A stretch of 5,602 nt of DNA. It comes from Chlorobiota bacterium (lineage in GTDB: Bacteria > Bacteroidota > Bacteroidia > Bacteroidales > JAADJA01). Of the stretch, positions 1-5,484 are shown piece after piece (the stretch's first letter is position 1; each line of letters begins with the position of its first letter). Location of the stretch: the NCBI GenBank assembly GCA_030592565.1, contig JAUVIX010000266.1:1-5602 (forward strand), given 5' to 3'. Below the pieces are notes generated by a model, which did not search any database, was not told the DNA's origin, and saw nothing but the letters and a program-made list of their open reading frames with translations. A program made the position numbers and the translations under genes.

Positions 1-665
1 AAATACAGGTTATTTGTATTTCTATTAATTACAAATAATTCTCCCTCTTGATTTCCTCTAGATAGTTCAGTTATATCATTAACGGCAAAATCGAATTTAT
101 TTATAACCTCAAGGTTTTCATAGTTATCAATAGACTTAAATAAATATTGGGTATCTGCAACATTGAAATTTTTAGCAATACAATAACCGATATTATCAGA
201 AAAATCAATTTCTACATCTATAAGCGAACCAAAGAATCCATTAAATGAATGATTAATGAAATTAATACCATAATCATTACTATGTGATACAATGGAATTA
301 ACAATTTCACCTTCGTTTCTACCACTCAATATATCAACATAAATATCACTATTTCTAAACAACCAACTTCCATATTGTCCATAATTATCAGAGAAGAACA
401 ATTGTTCTGACATGGTAACAAAATAAAGGCCTCCTGGTGTTTTATCAGCAGCAATGGAAGGTATGTAATTGCTCAAAGCAGAAATACTATCCATACAAAT
501 AGCTGTTTCCCCAAAATCTGTGGAGCGGTAAATAGCTCCGTACAATACATCGGTTGCTGTCGGGCCTAAAAAATATATTTCACCTATATCGGGGCCACGG
601 GTTATTTGCTGAGAGAAAGAAACAGTGCTTATTGTCAATAATAAAAGAAGTATAAAGTTTTTCAT
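1..665 (-). CDS. Exported Asp-box (BNR/sortilin-like) repeat protein, N-terminal part
   Basis: This open frame starts at an ATG (663-665) and runs off the left edge without a stop, giving 221 residues of a longer protein. Residues 1-18 form a signal peptide: Lys2, a hydrophobic core at about 4-12, then SFS before QQ, with cleavage near residue 18 or 19. No lipobox cysteine is present, so it should be soluble-secreted or surface-attached. The mature part carries motifs like the Asp-box (S-x-D-x-G-x-T/W) of BNR and VPS10/sortilin beta-propellers: STDFGET (48-54), FSDNYGQYGSW (91-101), SNDYG (129-133) and a degenerate SIDNYE (178-183). They are spaced about 35-50 residues apart, as blades of a propeller would be. 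In Bacteroidota such proteins often end in a type IX secretion signal, but the C-terminus is outside the window, so that remains inference. The catalytic or binding role is unknown. The gene reads in the same direction as the dihydrouridine synthase gene but lies 185 bp beyond it and probably has its own promoter. Confidence 0.82.
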   Translation of the reverse strand, partial: MKNFILLLLLTISTVSFSQQITRGPDIGEIYFLGPTATDVLYGAIYRSTDFGETAICMDSISALSNYIPSIAADKTPGGLYFVTMSEQLFFSDNYGQYGSWLFRNSDIYVDILSGRNEGEIVNSIVSHSNDYGINFINHSFNGFFGSLIDVEIDFSDNIGYCIAKNFNVADTQYLFKSIDNYENLEVINKFDFAVNDITELSRGNQEGELFVINRNTNNLY

Positions 666-689
666 ACAAAGAGGTTTTATAGGAAAGCG

Positions 690-697
690 TAAATGTA
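690..697 (-). promoter_or_regulatory. Candidate -7 promoter box for the Asp-box protein gene
   Basis: Read on the minus strand the sequence is TACATTTA, which matches five of the six fixed positions of the Bacteroidota -7 consensus TAnnTTTG. It lies 25 bp upstream of the ATG at 665, which would give a leader of roughly 15-20 nt. No clear TTG is visible at the expected -33 distance, so this is a weak prediction. Confidence 0.3.
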
Positions 698-791
698 ATA
701 ATTATTTTTGAGAAGATGTTTTGATATCTCGCAAATATTGAAAATAGGATTTTAGGATACTTTATTAACTATATTTTCTGATATTGGTTGT

Positions 792-835
792 TTATAACCT
801 GTTGGTGACAATACTAACAGAAGGCAGGGTTATAA
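792..835 (-). terminator. Long imperfect hairpin after the dihydrouridine synthase gene
   Basis: The arms TTATAACC (792-799) and GGTTATAA (828-835) are exact reverse complements. Directly inside them CTGTTGG (799-805) can pair with CTAACAG (814-820) with one G-U pair, leaving an 8-nt loop. The 3' side has an unpaired stretch of about 7 nt (821-827, as written on the plus strand), and C799 can be used by only one of the two stems. The structure begins about 15 nt after the stop codon at 851-853, the right place for a transcription end or a 3'-end stabilising stem. No U-tract follows it on the minus strand, so it is not a textbook intrinsic terminator. Confidence 0.4.
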
Positions 836-850
836 GTTTATGATCCAACA

Positions 851-1840
851 CTATTCTTTAAATGAATCCAGAACATTCCCGACATTATCCAGATTGTTAC
901 ATTCCATCAGTTTGGCCCTGATTTGTGCTGCACCGTAAAATCCGTTAGTGTATATTTTGAAGAAGCGTTTCAGAATGGCAAAGTTTTTACCTTCACCCCA
1001 GGTATTAACAAAAAGTGATGCATGATTCCATAATAATGCAAGGCGTTCTTCAGGTGTTTTTTCGCTTTGCCGCATATTAAAGAACCAGGGATTATGAAAA
1101 ATACCACGTCCGATCATAACTCCTTCCACGCCATATTTCTCCGCCCTTATAAATCCGTCTTCCAGGCTCATCACATCACCATTGCCATGGATAAGAGTAT
1201 CAGAACCGCGGTCGTTTCTAAGTTTCACAGCCTTAGCCACTTCGTCCCAGTCAGCCTCTCCTTCCGATTGTTGTTTTTGTATTCTTCCGTGAACAGTTAT
1301 CACAGCAGGATTTGTATCAAGCAAATGGCTTATCCACTCCTCTGTAACAACTTTGCTCAGGCCTATCCGTGTCTTTACACTTACCGGAATATCCGAAGCC
1401 TCCTTTGTTGCCAGAATAATCTCTTTGGCGAGCTCAGGCTGACCAATGAGTGCAGAGCAGCCGCCCTGCTTAACAATCTTCTTTACGGGGCACCCCATAT
1501 TGATATCTATGCCATCGAAATCATACTCCTCACAAATTACTTTTGTGGCATTGTAAAACTTCTCAGGGTCCTTTCCCCAAATCTGTGCAACAATCTTTAC
1601 ATTTTTCTCTTTTAAAAGTTTCCGTTCTGAATCATTAACCAACAAACGATGGCTGACTTTAGGCCTGCCAATCTCATGACAAAAACCATCGGTTGACATA
1701 AACTCACTAAACAGCACATTCAGATAATCAGGATTAGAAATACCGAGTACTATTTCACGAAAAACAGTATCGGTAACGTCTTCCATTGGGGCCAGAGTAA
1801 AGACCGGTTTTTTGAATGTATGCCAGAAATTATCAGCCAT
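851..1840 (-). CDS. tRNA-dihydrouridine synthase family protein
   Basis: This enzyme uses FMN and NADPH to reduce specific uridines in tRNA to dihydrouridine, in the cytoplasm. The 329-residue length fits the family (about 310-350). An FMN-binding TIM barrel fills roughly residues 10-250, followed by the C-terminal helical tRNA-binding domain. Visible motifs in order are LAPMEDVTD (16-24), the active-site loop GIDINMGCP (110-118) with the presumed catalytic Cys117, KQGGCSAL (124-131), the barrel strand VKTRIG (155-160), VHGR (183-186), HGNGDV (218-223) and the phosphate-binding GVMIGRG (240-246). The usual HGRTxxQxYxGxADW stretch reads HGRIQKQQSEGEADW (184-198), with Ile for Thr and Ser for Tyr. 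The protein therefore does not match the classic DusA/B/C pattern exactly, and I leave the paralogue symbol blank. The ATG at 1840 puts the first family motif at the expected distance. The leader has no Shine-Dalgarno site, and a weak TAGGTTTT box lies at 1877-1870 on the minus strand. The gene follows the small antitoxin-like gene by 61 bp on the same strand and could be read with it. Confidence 0.95.
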   Translation of the reverse strand: MADNFWHTFKKPVFTLAPMEDVTDTVFREIVLGISNPDYLNVLFSEFMSTDGFCHEIGRPKVSHRLLVNDSERKLLKEKNVKIVAQIWGKDPEKFYNATKVICEEYDFDGIDINMGCPVKKIVKQGGCSALIGQPELAKEIILATKEASDIPVSVKTRIGLSKVVTEEWISHLLDTNPAVITVHGRIQKQQSEGEADWDEVAKAVKLRNDRGSDTLIHGNGDVMSLEDGFIRAEKYGVEGVMIGRGIFHNPWFFNMRQSEKTPEERLALLWNHASLFVNTWGEGKNFAILKRFFKIYTNGFYGAAQIRAKLMECNNLDNVGNVLDSFKE

Positions 1841-1901
1841 CTGTAATTTTGCGATCTATAATGTGTGGAAAAACCTACTTATTCTTATAGCTTTTCTAAT
1901 A

Positions 1902-2090
1902 TTAATTTTCATTCTTCAAATATTCTTCAAAAGAGATTGACTCATCATTTCTTGTGTTTCGTAACAATTTATAATCTTTAAAATCTTCTTTGGATATTAT
2001 TTCCAGGCCATCTTTTTCAAAACGTCTTAACATCTTCAATCTCTTTTCCTGAAGATTATTGTCTTTAATATTTATTGTTAAGGAAAGCAT
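1902..2090 (-). CDS. Small antitoxin-like protein (62 aa), no partner toxin seen
   Basis: This is a 62-residue, charged, cytoplasmic protein with no signal peptide or membrane segment. It begins with a short beta-like stretch (MLSLTINIKD, 1-10), as in proteins that pair through N-terminal strands. A Lys/Arg-rich helix (about 12-27) follows, and the acidic tail ends SISFEEYLKNEN (51-62). This layout resembles short Bacteroidota antitoxins encoded next to RelE/ParE toxins, where a FxEYL-type C-terminal segment is common. That resemblance is by eye, not by homology search. Normally a toxin frame would follow immediately, but only 61 bp separate this stop from the dihydrouridine synthase gene, and no toxin-sized frame lies upstream either. 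It may be an orphan antitoxin, a relic of a module, or an unrelated hypothetical protein. An imperfect palindrome with an extra half-site lies 41-85 bp upstream and could be its operator. The frame is short, so a chance ORF cannot be fully excluded, although the amino-acid make-up looks genuine. Confidence 0.6.
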   Translation of the reverse strand: MLSLTINIKDNNLQEKRLKMLRRFEKDGLEIISKEDFKDYKLLRNTRNDESISFEEYLKNEN

Positions 2091-2130
2091 AATACGTATT
2101 TTTCATTTTCAATTAGTAAATTATTATAAT

Positions 2131-2175
2131 TGCAAACAGTTTACAAGTTTATTAAAAATTTAACAGTAGTTTACA
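2131..2175. promoter_or_regulatory. Palindrome plus half-site, possible operator of the small antitoxin-like gene
   Basis: TGCAAACAGTTTACA (2131-2145) is a 15-bp palindrome around a central A, with one mismatched pair. Its right half GTTTACA (2139-2145) recurs exactly at 2169-2175, 30 bp away, or about three helical turns. The sites lie 41-85 bp upstream of the ATG of the 62-residue gene, where an autoregulating protein would bind. The surroundings are very AT-rich, so chance similarity is possible. Confidence 0.25.
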
Positions 2176-2301
2176 TCATTAGGTAATAATTTTATAATTC
2201 ACAATTCATATTTTCAACAATTTCCCCTAAATATAATTCAGCAATTTCAGCTATAAACCGAAAATCACATCATAAACTAGATATTTATCATCCTCTCTAT
2301 A

Positions 2302-2331
2302 ACGAACAATTCGTTACGAACAATTCGTTAC
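2302..2331. repeat. Tandem duplication of a 14-bp palindromic unit
   Basis: The unit ACGAACAATTCGTT occurs twice with no gap (2302-2315 and 2316-2329), and the next two bases, AC, begin a third copy. Each unit is itself an inverted repeat, with ACGAA facing TTCGT across CAA. The outer arms TAACGAA (2300-2306) and TTCGTTA (2324-2330) also pair perfectly. It lies 31 bp downstream of the carrier gene's stop and about 210 bp upstream of the small antitoxin-like gene. Possible roles are a double operator, a hairpin at the carrier mRNA's end (no U-tract is evident), or a simple slippage duplication. Confidence 0.8.
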
Positions 2332-2361
2332 AAAAGTCGTAAAATATCTCATATTACATGT

Positions 2362-3957
2362 CTAAAATCCATTCAGATTCATAGTAACCGTAGGAATAAG
2401 CAAAAGCCAGCCTAACAATATCAAAGTAATAATAAATGGAAAAACCCATTTAACCCACTTTTCATAAGGAATTTTGGCAACACCGAGAACGCCAATCAGC
2501 ACGCCGGAAGTGGGGGTTATCATATTTGTAAAGCCGTCACCAAACTGGAAAGCCATAATGGTTGCCTGTCGCGAAAGATTTACAAGGTCAGAAAAAGGAG
2601 CCATAACAGGCATAGTAAGTGCAGCCTTTGCCGATCCTGAAGGAATAATGATGTTTATCATATTCTGAATGGCATACATTACGCTCACTGTCCCGAATTT
2701 GCCTAATCCACTCATCGAACGCGAAACGCCGTGAAGGATAGTATCAATCACTTTTCCATCTTCCAAAATAACAAGAATACCACCGGCAAGCCCAACCACA
2801 AGAGCTGCTGACATAATATCCTTTGCCCCATCGAGAAACAGGTTTGTAATTTTATTTGCATCATTATTCATCGCAATACCCGAGAAGATTCCCATTGCAA
2901 AAAAGAGGGAAGCGATGCGCATAATATACCATCCATAACCCATAACACCTACGATAAGAAAAACAATAGTAAATACAAGCAGATTCAGAACAAAAAAATG
3001 AACTGACTTCTTCAGGGATAAAAAGCTTGTTATAATAAACAATCCGGTACTAACAGGAACCATCGGCAAAATTGAGGAGGATGTGCCGATTTTCATTTCC
3101 GTAATGGGATATTTTATCGAAAACAAAATTAATCCAATGGATATAAAAGCAAAAACAAGCCAGGCACTCAACGGGGTTTTGTATTCAATTGTTTCAATGT
3201 CGGCACTTCCCTTTTTTCGCCAGTATTCATCATCTTCATAGACGAGTGAAGATTTAGGATTCTTTTTTACCTTTGCTGCATACCTCAGTATCCAAATAAT
3301 TCCAACGGTATTAATAACAAACCAGGAAAATAACCTGTATTCAAATCCTGAAAAAAGAGGAAGATCAGCAATTCCCTGTGCAATGCCTATTGTAAAAGGA
3401 TTAAGAACAGCACCGGCAAAACCAAGTCCGGCAGCCACAAATACCATACTCACTCCAACAATGGAATCGTAGCCCATACTAATGGACAGAGGCACCAAAA
3501 TGATAATAAAGGCTATAGTTTCCTCACTCATCCCAAATACGGCACCAAAAATGCTAAACATTATCATCACAAGCGTAATGATAATATTATTTACACCAAG
3601 AAATTTGAAGAACTTAATATGCTCTAACTTTTTTGTAAATTTCAGGAATGAAAAAATACCGACATCAATAGCCTTACTATCATTCATAATCCAGAATGCA
3701 CCACCAATCATAAGAATAAAAACTATGATACCTGCCTGCCTTTCAAATCCGTTAAATAAAGCCCCAAAAATCTGCCAGGTTTGTGCATTGGCATCAACAT
3801 AGTGAAAGGAGTCTTTATCAATAACCGTCCGCTCAACGCCGTTAACGTCTATAACATGCCTTGTATATTCACCTCCGGGGATAAACCAGGTAAGAATAGC
3901 TGCGAGAACAATAATAAAAAAAATGATTACGTAAGTGTGTGGAATCTTTTTAAACAT
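2362..3957 (-). CDS. YfcC-family (DcuC/IT superfamily) inner-membrane carrier
   Basis: This 531-residue integral membrane protein of the C4-dicarboxylate anaerobic carrier-like group contains the YfcC family, often annotated as putative basic amino acid or dicarboxylate carriers. It starts with the characteristic MFKKIPHTYVII and a first membrane segment ending WFIPGGEYTR (24-33). Further hydrophobic segments lie at about 76-94, 122-160, 166-192, 208-226, 264-281, 300-314, 319-361, 381-399, 420-437 and 500-523. Two related halves each hold a re-entrant-loop-like signature: GMSEETIAF (142-150) with NPFTIGIAQG (186-195), and IIPSGSAKAAL (437-447) with GDGFTNMITPTSG (473-485). Length and motif order are those of a complete member. 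The substrate cannot be deduced; dicarboxylates, tricarboxylates and amino acids are all possible for this superfamily. The leader is A/T-rich with no Shine-Dalgarno site, and a strong -7 box lies at 4018-4011. The gene diverges from the MmgE/PrpD-family gene across 129 bp, which suggests it imports that enzyme's substrate; this is inference only. Confidence 0.9.
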   Translation of the reverse strand: MFKKIPHTYVIIFFIIVLAAILTWFIPGGEYTRHVIDVNGVERTVIDKDSFHYVDANAQTWQIFGALFNGFERQAGIIVFILMIGGAFWIMNDSKAIDVGIFSFLKFTKKLEHIKFFKFLGVNNIIITLVMIMFSIFGAVFGMSEETIAFIIILVPLSISMGYDSIVGVSMVFVAAGLGFAGAVLNPFTIGIAQGIADLPLFSGFEYRLFSWFVINTVGIIWILRYAAKVKKNPKSSLVYEDDEYWRKKGSADIETIEYKTPLSAWLVFAFISIGLILFSIKYPITEMKIGTSSSILPMVPVSTGLFIITSFLSLKKSVHFFVLNLLVFTIVFLIVGVMGYGWYIMRIASLFFAMGIFSGIAMNNDANKITNLFLDGAKDIMSAALVVGLAGGILVILEDGKVIDTILHGVSRSMSGLGKFGTVSVMYAIQNMINIIIPSGSAKAALTMPVMAPFSDLVNLSRQATIMAFQFGDGFTNMITPTSGVLIGVLGVAKIPYEKWVKWVFPFIITLILLGWLLLIPTVTMNLNGF

Positions 3958-4010
3958 AAAATTGATTTTTTATTATGCTAATTTGCTTTATTCATTTTCC
4001 TGCAATTCGA

Positions 4011-4018
4011 CAAAGATA
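4011..4018 (-). promoter_or_regulatory. Promoter -7 box (TATCTTTG) of the carrier gene
   Basis: Read on the minus strand this is TATCTTTG, a perfect match to the Bacteroidota -7 consensus TAnnTTTG. It lies 54 bp upstream of the ATG at 3957, predicting a leader of roughly 45-50 nt. The -33 position is T-rich (AATTTTC) rather than a clean TTG. Confidence 0.6.
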
Positions 4019-4038
4019 TAATATTTTGATATGAAAAT

Positions 4039-4065
4039 TTGTTCCTGATAAAAGTATTACTTTAG
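4039..4065 (+). promoter_or_regulatory. Candidate promoter of the MmgE/PrpD-family gene
   Basis: TTG at 4039-4041 is followed after 16 bp by TACTTTAG (4058-4065), which matches TAnnTTTG at five of six fixed positions. The spacing is shorter than the usual roughly 19 bp. Transcription would begin near 4070-4074, giving a leader of only about 15 nt before the ATG at 4087. Its -33 region coincides with that of the oppositely directed carrier promoter, so the two promoters would share DNA. Confidence 0.4.
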
Positions 4066-4086
4066 CGACAGTAATTCAAACACAAA

Positions 4087-5385
4087 ATGACTACGCTAAA
4101 AAAGCAAGCACCTGTTTTATACGAAATGGCAAAATTTATAACTTCGGTTAACCCCAAAGCCATTTCCACCGCCACAATTCACCAGACAAAACGGGTTATT
4201 GCCGATACGGTTGGTACAGCTCACAGTGGTGTTAAGTCTGATGCTTTTAGAATTGCAGCAAGAAGTCTTCAACACAGTTTTTCTTTAGGCAAGTATAATG
4301 TTTGGGGAGTGGATATGCGACTGGGCTCATTGGGTTCTGCATTTTTCAATGCTCTTGCAATAAGTTCTACTGATTTTGATGAGGGACACCGAAGTGCTGT
4401 GGGTCATCCGGCAAGCCTTGTTGTCCCCGTTGCCTTTGCCTTAGAACATGAAAATAATATCTCATATGAAAATATTATTACTTCAATAATTATAGGATAT
4501 GAAGTTGGTACGCGATTTAGTGATGCACGTGTTAAAGAGAAAATAACCACCTGGTCGAGTGGCAGATGGGGAGCTATCGGCAGTACTGCAACGGCTGCCT
4601 GTTTATTACAATTAAACATTGAACAAACAATGCATGCTCTCAGCCTTGCTGCCGTTTTATCACCTGTGATGCTTGGTGGTTCAACTGATGTCAGCACCGG
4701 ATCAATGGCAAAAGAGGGTGTTGCGTGGGCTGCCTCAACAGGTTTACAATGTGCAATGATGGCCAAAGAAGGTTTTGTGGGACCCTTTCTGTTTATAGAT
4801 GATCATAACGATTATGATAAAAATAAACTTGTGGCTAATCTTGGACAATCGTGGCTAATCAACACAAACTATTTCAAGCCTTATGCTTGTTGCAGGTGGC
4901 TGCATTCTGCAATAAAAGCAAGTCTTGATATAAAAAATGAAAACAAGATTGATTATGATAATATTAAAACAATAGAAGTTGAAATTTTTACAAGGGCAAT
5001 TAATCTTGTTGGAGCCGTTTATCCTTCGGAAAGCATTCAGGCTCAGTTCCATTTACCATATTGTCTTGCTACATCTCTGAGACACAATAACTTGCTACCG
5101 AAGTATTTTAAGAAAAAACATTTAGGAGATGAAAAAACACATAATTTAATTGACTGCATAACATTAACTCCATCTGAAAAATACGACAGTCTATTTCCCC
5201 AAAAACTCCCTTCAAAAGTTAAAATTTCAACAAAAAACAGCAAAGCATATACGAAGGAAATAGTTACAGCACCATGGGATGCAACAGTCCAGCCCGGTGA
5301 TGATGAATTATACGAAAAATTCATTAGCCAGACTGGCAAACAAGGACAAAAAATTTGGAATAAAATATTTTCAATGAGCTTATAA
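4087..5385 (+). CDS. MmgE/PrpD-family protein (dehydratase/decarboxylase/epimerase)
   Basis: The family includes 2-methylcitrate dehydratase (PrpD), cis-aconitate decarboxylase and iminodisuccinate epimerase, all cytoplasmic and acting on di- or tricarboxylates next to an abstractable proton. This 432-residue protein is complete but shorter than E. coli PrpD (483). The helical N-terminal domain spans about 10-250 and the smaller C-terminal alpha/beta lid about 265-425. Family motifs are SSTDFDEGHRSAVGHPAS (93-110), KEGVAWAASTGLQCAMMAKEG (209-229), KPYACCRWLHSAI (264-276) and AQFHLPYCLATSL (319-331). Asp96, His107, Lys209 and His273 align by motif with the active-site Asp, His, Lys and His reported for aconitate decarboxylase, so activity is likely retained. 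The central segment reads SSGRWGAIG (157-165) where PrpD-type enzymes usually have a His in a FHxT-like motif, pointing to another specificity. The first ATG fits the family start; there is no Shine-Dalgarno site. Divergent from the carrier gene, the two may form a small uptake-and-catabolism unit. No prpB or prpC neighbour is present, so a methylcitrate role is not supported here. Confidence 0.93.
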   Translation: MTTLKKQAPVLYEMAKFITSVNPKAISTATIHQTKRVIADTVGTAHSGVKSDAFRIAARSLQHSFSLGKYNVWGVDMRLGSLGSAFFNALAISSTDFDEGHRSAVGHPASLVVPVAFALEHENNISYENIITSIIIGYEVGTRFSDARVKEKITTWSSGRWGAIGSTATAACLLQLNIEQTMHALSLAAVLSPVMLGGSTDVSTGSMAKEGVAWAASTGLQCAMMAKEGFVGPFLFIDDHNDYDKNKLVANLGQSWLINTNYFKPYACCRWLHSAIKASLDIKNENKIDYDNIKTIEVEIFTRAINLVGAVYPSESIQAQFHLPYCLATSLRHNNLLPKYFKKKHLGDEKTHNLIDCITLTPSEKYDSLFPQKLPSKVKISTKNSKAYTKEIVTAPWDATVQPGDDELYEKFISQTGKQGQKIWNKIFSMSL

Positions 5386-5484
5386 GAACGAATAGGCTGC
5401 TCCCCATAAAATTAACTCAATTCATTATTAGTTACTACCTTAAATCCGCAACCATATTTTTCAAATTCAAACATTCTTAATTCA

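Noticed and set aside
732..739. AATATTTG on the minus strand as an alternative -7 box for the left-edge gene
   Set aside because: It misses the first T of TAnnTTTG, has no -33 TTG at a suitable distance and would give a longer leader; the box at 690-697 is better placed.
1067..1615. Long plus-strand frame of 182 codons opposite the dihydrouridine synthase gene
   Set aside because: It lies wholly antisense to a gene with clear family motifs, and its translation is Cys-, Leu- and Tyr-rich without a recognisable domain.
4404..4766. Minus-strand frame of 120 codons opposite the MmgE/PrpD-family gene
   Set aside because: It is a mirror frame of a gene with conserved catalytic motifs, with no leader or family pattern of its own.
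4831..4860. Direct repeat of GTGGCTAATC (4831-4840 and 4851-4860) inside the MmgE/PrpD-family gene
   Set aside because: The two copies are read in different codon phases and the surrounding protein matches the family without interruption, so it looks like coincidence.
5413..5434. TAACT / AGTTA inverted repeat, considered as a terminator between the convergent genes at the right end
   Set aside because: The stem is only 5 bp of mostly A-T pairs with a 12-nt loop and no clear T-tract; a similar 5-bp pair at 5473-5491 is equally weak.
5419..5478. A 20-codon ATG-started minus-strand frame just after the stop of the right-edge secreted protein
   Set aside because: It is very short, has no recognisable family pattern or ribosome signal, and occupies a convergent intergenic gap; chance is the simplest explanation.
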